Source: Owenia fusiformis (lineage: Eukaryota; Annelida; Polychaeta; Sabellida; Oweniidae). From it: 64,000 nt of DNA. Location of the stretch: positions 7,464,571-7,528,570 of the forward strand of contig CAIIXF020000011.1 in assembly GCA_903813345.2 (NCBI GenBank), read 5' to 3'. The notes below the pieces were generated by a model that saw only the letters and a program-made list of their open reading frames with translations, searched no databases and was not told the DNA's origin. Every line of letters starts with the position of its first letter. Position 1 is the first letter of the stretch. This document shows, piece by piece, positions 20,696-31,902 of the stretch. Position numbers and translations under genes: made by a program.

Positions 20696-20977
20696 AGATC
20701 AAAGGATTGTTGCATTTATTAGGTTATCCACATTTACAGTGATTTTCCTGGACAGATACAATGCTTGGTTAGGCAAGGGATTTTTGAGGTTGGCTATTTA
20801 TGACGTAGAAGCCCATCGTCCCAATATTTACACGGAAAGTTCAAACATATTGAATCTTATCGGTAGTCATATTCTTTGCCAACTCAATTCAATTTTATGC
20901 CAAGCAGTTTCATGGAGTGCAAGAATAATTTCTCCATCTTGCTAATATATTTTGTTTTTATCTTAACATTTTGATTT

Positions 20978-20983
20978 AATAAA
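20978..20983 (+). terminator. MRPS15 polyadenylation signal
   Basis: AATAAA lies 283 nt after the MRPS15 stop codon and is followed by AT-rich sequence with T-rich stretches. It is the first such hexamer after the stop. Confidence 0.65.
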
Positions 20984-21079
20984 CAAAATATATGAAAGAA
21001 CCTTTGATTTTTTTGTAAATTTTTATGTACGTCATAGTATTATTATCCCAACGAACGAAGTTCGGTAGGGATATAGTGA

Positions 21080-21128
21080 AGCCCTCCGTCCGTCCGTCCG
21101 TCAGTCCGTCCGTCCATCTGTCCGTCCG
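21080..21128 (+). repeat. CCGT tetranucleotide microsatellite
   Basis: A CCGT run interrupted by CAGT and CATCTGT, at the front of the element at 21042-22230. A GTCCGTCCG block followed by a sequence starting GGAAGATAACTCAA is a common start of interspersed repeats in marine invertebrates. Confidence 0.75.
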
Positions 21129-21210
21129 GAAGATAACTCAAATATTAGTTGACGGATTTTCTTCATATTTGGTGGAGAGATGTATATTGATGAATAATTT
21201 TACGCAAGAT

Positions 21211-22180
21211 TTTCAAGATGGCCGCCGCTTTAAAAATGATGGGACTTTTTCGCAAAAATCATAAATTTTTCATTCTATACCAAAGTAATTAATATTATTG
21301 TTTGAAATTTTGGTAGTATATTTGCAACATCTATCTATTTCACATATATTCCGTGTTTTTCATCCTGACCCCCAGGGCCGTGTATGGGGGGTCAGGAAAA
21401 CAGAAATTTTCGCTAATTTTTAGATCTTTCTGAAGTATGGCTTTATTATACTCAAATGAAAGGCAATTTAGAGTAGATTGCAAATATTGTATCTTTTTTC
21501 TGATTCGAGCCTCGTAAAATTCAAAATGGCCGTCTAATGTACGATTTCGCAATAATTTTTCGATCCCTTCAAAGTATGGCTATATAATACTCAAATTGAA
21601 GGAATTTTGGAGTAGATCACAATTATGGTAATATTTTTCAGATTTGTACCTCAGAAAATTCAAAATGGATTTTTTCAAGATGGCCGCCGCTTTAAAAATG
21701 GCGGGACTTTTTCGCAAAAATCATAAATTTTTCATTCTAAACCAGAGTAATCAATATTATTGTTTGAAATTTTGGTAGTATATTCGCAACATCTATCTAT
21801 TCCACATATATTCAGTGTTTTTCATCCTGACCCCCAGGGGCCATGTATGGGGGGTCAGGAAAACAGAAATTTTCGCTAATTTTTAGATCTTTCTGAAGTA
21901 TAGCTTTATTATACTCAAATCAAAGGCAATTAAGAGTAGATTGCAAATATTGTATCTTTTTTCTGATTCGAGCCTCGTAAAATTCAAAATGGCCGTCTAA
22001 TGTACAATTTCGCAATAATTTTTCGATCCCTTAAAGTATGGCTATATAATACTCAAATTGAAGGAATTTTGGAGTAGATCACAATTATGGTATTATTTTT
22101 CAGATTTGTACCTCAGAAAATTCAAAATGGCTGCTTTGCAGGAATTCGCAATTCTAAAATCTAAATTTTTCAATTTTAAC
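21211..22180. repeat. Tandem 462 bp repeat, two copies plus remnant
   Basis: The unit starting TTTCAAGATGGCCGCCGCTT at 21211 repeats at 21673 with only scattered differences, including a shared GACCCCCAGG / GGGGGTCAGG mini-palindrome. A third partial copy begins near 22130. No coding frame persists across copies. Confidence 0.85.
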
Positions 22181-22274
22181 CAAAGTAATGAGTATAATTG
22201 ATTGGAATTCGGTAATTGATATTTAATTGAAAGGGTAACCATTAAAAACTCCATACATGCCATATCCATCATTT

Positions 22275-22297
22275 TATGTCACCAAGTGGTGACATAT
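22275..22297. repeat. TATGTCACC palindrome
   Basis: TTATGTCACCAAGTGGTGAC followed by ATA: a perfect 11 bp stem with almost no loop. It is a minimal member of the TATGTCACCAC family (3985, 36372, 37289). Confidence 0.6.
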
Positions 22298-22440
22298 AGT
22301 AAAACATGTGTACAGTGAACACCTATAAAGCCACAAAAATGTGTTCACTATAGGTAGGTGTTCATTACAGAGAGACAGTTCCATGCAGAACTCAATGGAG
22401 TATGTGCTGAGAATAGGTGTTCACTAGACTACTGTTAAAG
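22298..22440. repeat. TGTTCAC-type repeat, copy a
   Basis: It contains TACAGTGAACACCTATAAAG, GTGTTCACTATAGGTAGGTG and TAGGTGTTCACTAGACTACT, arranged like the clear member at 56325-56505. The CAGTAAAACCTG ends are decayed. Confidence 0.5.
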
Positions 22441-22472
22441 TCTCCAACTTTTTTGTGTTCGGTGTCTGTAAC

Positions 22473-23086
22473 CTGGGGGTCATTAACAGAACTTTCGCAA
22501 AGTTACGAATTCGTTATTCGTAACTTTATGAAATTCGTAAATATTTAAAAAGTTACGAATGACTTACGAATTCGTAAAGTTACGAATTGGCCATTAACAG
22601 AACACTTTCGTAAGTCATTCATAAGTTTTATCGTTCGTAAACGAATTTCAAATTGTGACGTCATCATTTATCATTATTTAGCACAAATAGAAATATGATA
22701 TCATTTGATATCATTGCGCGCTATGATTAAACCTGTCTCCGCGATTTCAAAGATTCCCAGCTCAGGAACATATTTGCTTATTATGTAAGAATAGGTGGAT
22801 ATTTTAGCTTGAAACTTAGCAGGCATATAAAGAACAATTTCTTTTTGCCAACCTGTATACCTTACATAAGAACTGTATGAGAAATATGCCATTCGCAAAG
22901 TTATGTAAGGGTCTGAGGTGCTATTTAAGTTACGAACGAAAGCATACGTGACGTCATTTTTTCGTGACTTTGCGAATTGTTCGTAAGTTTACGAAAGTTC
23001 TGTTAATGCACATTTACCAAATTCATAAAATTAACAATTGACTTGCGAATTCGTAACTTTGCGAAAGTTCTGTTAATGACCCCCAG
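22473..23086. mobile_element. 614 bp foldback element with doubled inverted repeats
   Basis: The outer ends are CCTGGGGGTCATTAACAGAA plus CTTTCGCAAAGTTACGAATT, and their complement before CTGTTAATGACCCCCAG. A second inner pair (CCATTAACAGAACACTTTCG near 22591; CGAAAGTTCTGTTAATGCAC near 22994) repeats the same motif inside. The ends are dominated by TTACGAA/TTCGTAA words. No transposase is present. Confidence 0.8.
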
Positions 23087-23249
23087 TAGGACAAATGTTG
23101 TCACATGGCAGAGAAATGAGTGTTCAAAGTTGAATAATGATGTCTCTTCATTAGAGGGATATTTTCGAATGATAGTTTCGCTGATTTTTCTAATACTTAA
23201 GTGAAAGGCAAATCAACATTTTGAAATTTCATATGATAAGGGGAGAGAT

Positions 23250-23331
23250 TAGCCTTGCCCAAGTCGGTCTCTTTTACTTATCTTGATTTCAAGATCAGAT
23301 AAGTAAAAAAATACCAACTTGGGCAAGGCTA
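23250..23331. repeat. 82 bp near-perfect hairpin
   Basis: TAGCCTTGCCCAAGTCGGT with TTTTACTTATCTTGA pairs with TCAAGATCAGATAAGTAAAA and ACTTGGGCAAGGCTA. The stem is about 35 bp with few mismatches and a short loop. Confidence 0.8.
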
Positions 23332-23511
23332 GGGAGGGATGGATCCAAAATGAAATAAACCGCAACTGAGCCAAGGAGCTAACTTAACTCTTATAGGGCC
23401 TTCTAATGTTTGATGTCCTTTTGACAACCAGAATCTTGTATACTACTCGCACTATCCATTCATTAAAGAAAATCAACAAAACACAATGTTATATATTTCT
23501 TAACTGCATTG

Positions 23512-23517
23512 TTTATT
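23512..23517 (-). terminator. Candidate CELF polyadenylation signal
   Basis: A minus-strand AATAAA followed about 30 nt on by a GT-rich stretch (AACATTGTGTTTTGTTGATT), the layout of a real cleavage site. It would give an 8.3 kb 3' UTR. Nearer signals exist, so this may be one of several ends. Confidence 0.4.
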
Positions 23518-24667
23518 TTCAAACAGCAGTGTGTAGACAACAGACACATCATACAAACTAAACTAAAGATGTCTCTAATGTACACATACACTTTAAACCA
23601 ACAAAACACAGTTTTTATGCTTTACTTTACATAAAATTCCAATTTAAAAAAGAACACGACATTTTTTCGAGACATTACACCAAATATTGGCAATTGTTAG
23701 TGAGGACACAGATCAAACTTCAAATCAAATTGCTGTTTTTGAAACGAAAAAAATTATGCAGTTTTAATGAGGGGACTGGACATGTGAACATTACGGTGTA
23801 TTACAATGCCATTTTGGCAGGTTCCCACCCATCACCCCGGCAACCCCATATTTACATTAGATTATAATAGACGTGGGTGGAAGGATGGGAATTATGGGTA
23901 GTATATTTTACCAAACATCCTGGTATAACAATTTATTTAGTATATATAATATATAACTATTATAGTTAAACAAGCAGACAGGCATGCCTTTATATATAAA
24001 CACATTAACAAACCCATTGCCATGGAAACAGTGACAAATATATCACCATGGCAACACATGAAACAATCTTGTATAAATCTATGTGTCTTGTATAGCACAT
24101 ATATAAGCATTCAAATATCACATACTTCTACAAGATATTTGGTAAAATACATTCCCTAAAATATTTCTTTATAATAAACAGCACTAATCTATTTTTCCAA
24201 ACTTGGAACATACAGTCTCATATAATTTAGACACAACAATTTGACATGAGACACATTAACTAAAAATGACACAGACACTTTTGTTTTTTAAATATACATA
24301 AATGAAGAGAATGGGATACATTACATATGCTCACATTTTGTGTACATAATCAAAAATTTTGAGGATTTACTCAATAAAATAATTTTATAATATGAAGTAA
24401 CTTTTACTTTCAAACAGACAGATTACCATGTTCCACGTATACATCTCAATGATATAAAATAAATGAATAAAATGAGTGAAATATACATTTTGATAATAAA
24501 TGAAACAAAATTCTATAAAACGAAATAAAATACAGCCTCCAAGTTTTGATTATCTACACAACTGTTGAATAATCATTGAATAGAATGTTGACTAGACTGT
24601 TTTGTTTGTTTACGTTACAAGTTAAGGCAAGATTAACATTGTTTTTATATCACTATTCATGAGACAT

Positions 24668-24850
24668 GGTCATGGCGGTCATTCCTTTTTCACACAATTC
24701 CTCTATAAAATTTGAATAAACTGCCGGATTTTCTGGCACTTTTTGCAATTCAGAGTGTTGATTAAACGCATGTTTGTTTTATTTTTTGCTGAGTGAACAT
24801 ATTTTTACTTTATTTTGCATTCCAAAACATGACCACCATAACATTTCTAT
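24668..24850. repeat. Interspersed repeat ending AAAACATGACC, copy 1
   Basis: The words AAATTTGAATAAA and AAAACATGACC recur in the same order at 53590-53727, with a shorter piece near 38700-38776. The left end TCATGGCGGTCATT is a partial complement of the right end. Non-coding. Confidence 0.45.
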
Positions 24851-25027
24851 ATCTTTTTCTCTCTATCCCTTAATAATTACATGTGTATAAAACAGGGTTA
24901 ATGCTTGAAAATGAAAGCATAGGAGTAAGTGTAAAATATACATGTGTTCTGTTATCTTATATAGTATCTATCTGTACAAAAATGAACCTTTGTGTGAATT
25001 TGTAAAGTCCCATTTTAGTAAGATGCA

Positions 25028-25625
25028 ATCTTGCAATCAAATACATTGCCACAACTTGTATGCAATCTTGCATTCAAATATATTGCCACAACTTGTATGC
25101 AATCTTGCATTCAAATACATAGCCACAACTTGTATGCAATCTTGCATTCAAATACATTGCCACAACTTGTATGCAATCTTGCAATCAAATACATTGCCAC
25201 AACTTGTATGCAATCTTGCATTCAAATACATTGCCACAACTTGTATGCAATCTTGCATTCAAATACATTGCCACAACTTGTATGCAATCTTGCATTCAAA
25301 TACATTGCCACAACTTGTATGCAATCTTGCATTCAAATACATAGCTACAACTTGTATGCAATCTTGCATTCAAATACATTGCCACAACTTGTATGCAATC
25401 TTGCATTCAAATACATTGCCACAACTTGTATGCAATCTTGCATTCAAATACATTGCCACAACTTGTATGCAATCTTGCATTCAAATACATTGCCACAACT
25501 TGTATGCAATCTTGCATTCAAATACATTGCCACAACTTGTATGCAATCTTGCATTCAAATACATAGCCACAACTTGTATGCAATCTTGCATTCAAATACA
25601 TTGCCACAACTTGTATGCAAATTAT
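25028..25625. repeat. 37 bp minisatellite, about 16 copies
   Basis: The unit is CTTGCATTCAAATACATTGC followed by CACAACTTGTATGCAAT, with very few changes (AATCA, TATATT, ATAGCC, ATAGCT). No stop codon occurs in any plus-strand frame, which makes long spurious open frames of about 200 codons. High copy identity implies recent expansion. Confidence 0.95.
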
Positions 25626-28600
25626 TGTAAACATCCCTAGGGGGAATATATTGTATCTAGTATACAAACTTATTTGTTGTAATAAGAATTCTCCATGCTT
25701 CTTAATTCATCAAGCAGAATTTTCTTTGGAAACTAAATCAGGTCTTGGTATTGGTATGCTGATTATTTATTTTTAAGGAAATTAGTTCCCACAAGCAATG
25801 ATTTCATATTTTCCATGAAACTATTTGAATATGACACGTCTATGAATCTATTTCTTCACTAGCACTATGAAACAACATGGCTATTTCTGCTAGATTTCAT
25901 GAAAACATATGAAAAGTGCCATCGTCTGCTAGGGTAGCCTCAGAGAGGATTATGGGATATCACTACTTTTGTTCCTGATGTAATTCACAACCTTGTAGTT
26001 TTAATAAATTATATAGCAATAAATATAAATACTTATTACAGTACTTTCTAGCTAATCATCAAATAAACAAGTGAAGCCCTCTATATGTTATTATAGTTCT
26101 TGGCGCCCTCTATACATGTGATAGTTCCTGGCGCCCTCTATATGTTATAGTTCTTGGTGTTTTTGACTACTGAACTGTGTGTGGAAGTCAAAGTGGGACA
26201 CATCAGATAATAAAGAATAAATATAAAAGATTTGGGACAAATAAATTACCAAAAATGTCATGGCTTACTTTTATCACATCAGTACATTTAATGGAAAAAT
26301 TAACAATTGTAATCAATAACATAAAAATGAAAATTTTGATTTATTTATAAAGCATGGGTAATGGTGACATGAACAATAAATAGCATTGTTAACTGTGGAA
26401 TCTAGTTGAGTTAGGCATTCATCTAATTTTGGTCCCTTGTGTAATATATCACAGGATAGTTGATACTGTAAAGGTAATAAGAAAAGTTGAAGTCAGTGAA
26501 ATTGTACAAATCAAATATGAAATCAAATGATAGGGAAGATAACTGATAAGGCATGGTTGCAATTTCAAAATATATTGATTAAAAACAGAAAATATGTTCC
26601 CATTTTAAGTTCCCCACAGTTCAGAGTTCGAGAATCCATTTTTATGAAACAATTTTCAATTAATTCTTCCTATGAGTTATCACACCATTATTATAATCTT
26701 CTAATCGCTTCTTTATACAGTGTAAGTTAATAATGTTAAAATATAGCCTTTAACATATTAAAGCCCAACTTTCTACATTTATACAAAACTCAAGGTCATA
26801 CTAAAATTAGACCTTTGCTTAAACTAAAATGAATGACCTCATACTATTGTTGAGGGTCACAAAAAGATACCAACATTTTTCTTTCTGAACTAGATGACTT
26901 CATATCATTTTCTGGATATCTGCATTCATATACTGGGGCACTCTAGAATCCAACCAATGCTTATCGCAGGTGCTTTCAACTTCCCTGTTGTATAAACAGT
27001 TCAATATCAAATGTAATTGTAAAATATTTTACTGGTTTATATCACTGGACTTGGAACACAGAGAATGAATGATATTTCAATATAATAGCATCCATTGCCC
27101 ATCCCCTCCCCCTTACCTGGACCCTCTTCCCATCTCCAAATTTTCACATCAAGGTTATTAGGGGAACGTTGAACCATTTTGTTGAAAACAGAATCCAGAC
27201 TGGCCGTGCATACAATGCACATTAAACTGACACTAAGGACGTCAGCTCAAACTGACACCAAGGATGTCAGCTAGGGCAAAATTTGTATAATTACACTATG
27301 AAGATAACATGACATTTGAGCATTGTCACCATACACTACAATACATACAATTAATATAATAATCATTGTATAATCTTATTAATCATTGTATAATCTCTAA
27401 TATGAAATCTTCTTGAGACAGGCGTTCTACATAATCAGTCCAGGACACAGCACCAAGAACATAAGATGAAACATTCTCTCAATTAAAGCCAAATCTTGGG
27501 GCTGTCCACGAGACTGTACAGTACTTATGACGTGTACATACATTAATTCTACAGATTAACGAATACATGTAAATAAATAAGACACCATAAAACAAAAGAG
27601 TACAATGCTGTACTGTAGATCAATGTCTTTAATACTTTTTTATTGCATGTCAATGTGTATGTTAACTTAAATAATTAGATACTCATTCAAATACTCAGTC
27701 TTACACAAAGCCTTGGCCAATGCCTTAATTCACATGCCCCAGTTATCTTATTGGCCATATTTTCCTGGGACTGTGCACATGAGTGTGAACTGAGTTAGCT
27801 ACTTTCGAGAATTTTGCGTAGAAAGTTTGAAATTTATCACTGGGATTAAACACTTCAGGGTTCTCAAATAAACTACATAAATTATAACAAGTAATAATAA
27901 TTATATTTAGAATTTAATATTTTGAGATTCCAGTTTTTTTTTATATCTTGTTGAATAATTATTTCAAAATTAACAACACCTTGACACCCAATTGCTGTAG
28001 CGAAGGAGTATTTCAAATAGCTTACATTTGAAACCAACACAAAACTCATGTCTCATTTAGCTATTTTTTCATAGCAGAACATGAGTGATGTTTGGCAGTG
28101 TTAAAACACTATTAAGATGTAACCATAGCTTTGTCAGGAGAGAGGGATTCACAAGAATTCCAAGAGTCTCTTATACAATATGACCCCCCCCCCCTGTATA
28201 AAGTTCAAATCACTAGTTGGGCCCCTGATATTAGAGGGCGCTAGGGGTGACATCTTAAAAAATGTAGCCTAATTACACTGTATTTTAGCACAGATCAAGA
28301 GCAGCAGCCAATTTATAATGTGGCTGATTCAAGATTTATTTCTGATATAATATGTATTACAAACCTCAAGATCACCCAAGTTGCCTCAAGATCACCTCAT
28401 TTGCCTCAAGATCACCTCATTTGCCTCAATGAGAAACATAGATAAACCCAAAATAAAACATCTGCTATATACTGACCGTACATATATAGGCCAAAAATTA
28501 ACACTAAGTCATAATAATAAAAAACAAACGAAAAACATAATTTTGCGTTAAAATGTAACTTCACAGCACACTACCATATTTTACAACAGAAACCAAAATA

Positions 28601-30714
28601 ATTTAGTATAATATCACTACTGTGATGAAATATAATACAGTACATATTGTTGTTGAGAACTGCTGTCTCGTGCGTATCATAACCGTTAGATAACCGCCAC
28701 CTATAGGCCTCTTGGGACACCACGCCTCCTTCTGGATACACTGATACTTTTCAAGTATGGCGAACATGTAATATACAAGTGAGAAGGTAGGATACTATCC
28801 ATCAGTGATACATTGTAGCTTTCTCTCCTTTATCTCAATGTCAAGTGTTGTGTTGGATAACATAAGTTGATTTTGCTTTTGAAGCTAATGTGTTATATGT
28901 CCACCTAGCATCCCACGTCGTGACACCGTATCTCTATGTTGTGAACACTCTAATAGACACGTGTATATATAGTAACAAACAACCAGTTTTTGTACAACCC
29001 TCTTTTTATATAAAAACCCGAGGGTAAAACGTCATAAAAATATGCTACGGTGTCACGCAAGGGAGGGTATAATGGACGAGAAGTCGTGAATACACTTACG
29101 ACAGGACAACCAGCGAGTGATGCGGAGAGATGGAGCTGGACATGTAGAGCGAAGACAGCACGTAACCACGGTAACATGGGTGACAAACTGGTACGCTACG
29201 CCACGTGTATCTACCAGAGAAAAGACAAAGCAACATGTCAGTATATGCTGACTACATGGAATTAACAGCTTGAATATTAAAACACAAATCTCCAAACATT
29301 TCTCAGTCAACAGTAAGACTTCGTTTTTATAAATGTAGTCTATAGTACACTGCCCAAAGAAAACATGACCTATTCCATAATTAGACACTGAAAATGAATG
29401 AAAGGATCAAATGTTTCTTAGACCTAGGTGTACTTGATTGTATTCTTCTTTGCTATACCATATGGTTCACATTTGAATTGACTTCATGTTTGCAAGTTAA
29501 TGTATTTTAATTACGAGCTCTGTTAAATATAGACTTCACAAGTTGCATATTACAATATGAATCAATCTTTCTAATTATTCTATTTTCTTGCTATATAAAT
29601 ATACATCCTATTTTCTTGCTATATAAAAAGACTGCAATTTATCACAAACGTTTATTTATAAATTCTACAAATTTTCAGAAGATTTTCAGAAGGTATACAA
29701 ATAACTGACAAAGAAGCACATAACATGGGGAAATCAAACCCACATAGAAATGGCCATGATTATCATATCGCCATTATCTCAAAAACATTGATTGTCCTTT
29801 TATCCCCTGTATGCCTGTGTGTAAGTCCTTGACTACTTTAATATTTCTATTTCGACACAAGGGGGACGAATGAATTAGAATGACATATGCAAGACATGAA
29901 AGGTTTCTGTAATATGCAACACATGAGGCTTTAATAAGTTATATTTACACAATGAATTTAACATTACTGATAATCATTACATGAGCAGTGACATCTTTTA
30001 AACTAAAATGGAAAAAACTGTGATTTAGTTCCATTAGAAGTTCTTTCTTATTTCTTCAATAAAAGTAATAAATACTTGATTTAGTTAAGTACTTTCTAGT
30101 ACAAATCACATACATATAAACATTGAACATTATAAACAAACTTTTTGGTTTTCATCAGCTTGTACCTCAACATAAATAAACAAAATTTTTAAGAAATGTG
30201 GATAGAATCTGTAAAGAGCAATTTTAAAGTAAATAAATAGTAAAAACAAATAATGAAATGAAACAACAAAATTAAAAAACAACAGAAACAAGCAAATTCA
30301 TATTTAATGACTTGAGGCCTTAACATCCGCCACAGAGATGCTAAGTTTATTATCACCCATTTGATTTGATCATTTTAGCACCCGCACCTATATCATTAAC
30401 AGCTTGGCCCAATCCTTGGTGTAAACATCATGATATAATCTAGTTTTACATATCTCTGCCATAGTATGGTGATTCATTCTTGAGTTGAGCATTTGAACCA
30501 CTTCAACATGCAGACAAGGCTATACTACATTGGCCACTGCCAGATAACCCAGAAATGCCAAAACCATTTATATGTTAATCTCAAATAAAAAATAAATAAA
30601 TTTTAATCAATAAATAAAAGTAATAAAACTATGAATAGGAAGAATAATCCATTTGGAATAATAGGATCTCTAGGTAGAAAATATCTACTGAATAATCATG
30701 CAAAACAACAGTAC

Positions 30715-30717
30715 AAA

Positions 30718-30752
<35 letters not shown>

Positions 30753-30756
30753 ACAA
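30715..30756. repeat. AAAT microsatellite
   Basis: About ten AAAT units ending in AAACAAATAG. A simple repeat. Confidence 0.85.
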
Positions 30757-31427
30757 ATAGACTACAATACTAAATGACCAAAATATGAAAACCAGTTTGC
30801 TTTTAACATTCAACATCACAATGTCTATAATGCTGACATCAAACTTTTATAATATTATGATGTCAAAGAATATTGGAGGTTGAATTGTGATGTCACGGCA
30901 CACAAATATATTAAACAGCACATAAACTATGAAAGCACACTAAGCCAGGCAGCACATAAAATTGTCACTCCGCATCAAGTACCAAAAATAACTGATAATC
31001 ATTTCAACTCGAATGAACCATGTGATATCATATTTTAAAGCAATGTGTAATAATATGGTTCTTTCAATTATTTTTGGTATTATTAATCAGTATACAACAT
31101 TTAATTAAACTGCTTCCACAAGACGTGTATACTTTTAAAATTACATTTCACTTTCTGAAATAATATCTTGTCAAAACCAACTCATGTCCATTCTCAAAAA
31201 ATTAAACGTCAGAATATGATTTCAGAAGAGTTTTACACATATACTGTGCATTATCCAGCAGTGGATATATATGATTCATAATGTTATTCTATTTGTTGCA
31301 TTTTTCCAACTTACCTGAGTTTACATGAGACATATTGAAGCATTGGTAAGAGCTAAGGACAAAGCTGAGAAGCTTGGAAACAAAGGGAGGGGGGTATTTC
31401 ACCAAACTCTACTATGGTAAAACAATA

Positions 31428-31614
31428 CAGGAAAACCTGTGTATGGGAACATCTCTCTAAAAGTGAACCCTGATATGTGAACACTTTATTTGTTTCATTT
31501 ATTTCACAAGGACTTCAATGTTATCAAATGCAGAGTTCTTTCAATGTGAAGACTTATCAGTGTGAAGACTTATCACAAATCACAGAAGTGTTCAAACAAC
31601 ACAGGTTTTACTGT
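31428..31614. repeat. CAGTAAAACCTG palindromic element, copy b
   Basis: The left end is a decayed ACAGGAAAACCTGTGTATGG and the right end is ACACAGGTTTTACTGTTCAC. The body holds TGTGAACAC and GTGTTCAAAC words, as in the other copies. Confidence 0.65.
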
Positions 31615-31777
31615 TCACTCGGATCTTTTTGAGGGAACAAATGCATTGCATTTGATATTGCCAATACTTCAAAATGTCAAATTGGAGCATTTAGTCATTT
31701 TCTATGTGAAACTATCATTCTGAGACACCAACCTTTATAAATCTATCATTTTGAGACACCAACCTTTTAGAACCCTC

Positions 31778-31902
31778 CTAATAGGGTTTATCATTCTTGG
31801 GACGTTTGAGTTGCACTTTGAGTCTCTTCATACCAATCTGGAAGCCATTCATGGCCTGGATAGCTGCCTGGGCAGACATTGGGTTATCATAACTGGCAAA
31901 AC
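31778..31902 (-). CDS. CELF1/2: CELF last coding exon v14
   Basis: Enters in phase 1 and encodes [20 protein letters not shown] to KRPKNDKPY, with TAG at 31780-31778. This is the family's invariant C-terminus. Confidence 0.97.

Larger units (their letters stand above)
20984..23511. other. Tail-to-tail spacer between MRPS15 and CELF
   Basis: No gene is seen. It is largely repeats: a CCGT microsatellite, a duplicated 462 bp unit, a TGTTCAC-type palindrome family member, a 614 bp foldback and an 82 bp hairpin. Confidence 0.6.
23518..31777 (-). other. Probable long CELF 3' UTR region
   Basis: This stretch between the CELF stop and the next strong polyadenylation layout has no supported coding exon on either strand. 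It contains a 37 bp minisatellite (25028-25625), three copies of a GCGCCCTCTATA-type unit near 26090-26155, a CCTCAAGATCACC tandem near 28363-28430, an AAAT microsatellite and a TGTTCAC-type element at 31428-31614. CELF family members in other animals often have long 3' UTRs; assignment to CELF is inference. Confidence 0.35.

Noticed and set aside
25028-25625. CRISPR-like array
   Set aside because: Units are contiguous with no unique spacers, and the DNA is clearly from an animal genome.
24942-25640. Long open frames of 232 and 199 codons
   Set aside because: They are produced by the 37 bp minisatellite, which lacks stops in every plus-strand frame; there is no unique coding sequence.
29050-29388. 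Frames of 71 and 111 codons on opposite strands
   Set aside because: They overlap each other, have no family resemblance and lie in the presumed 3' UTR.
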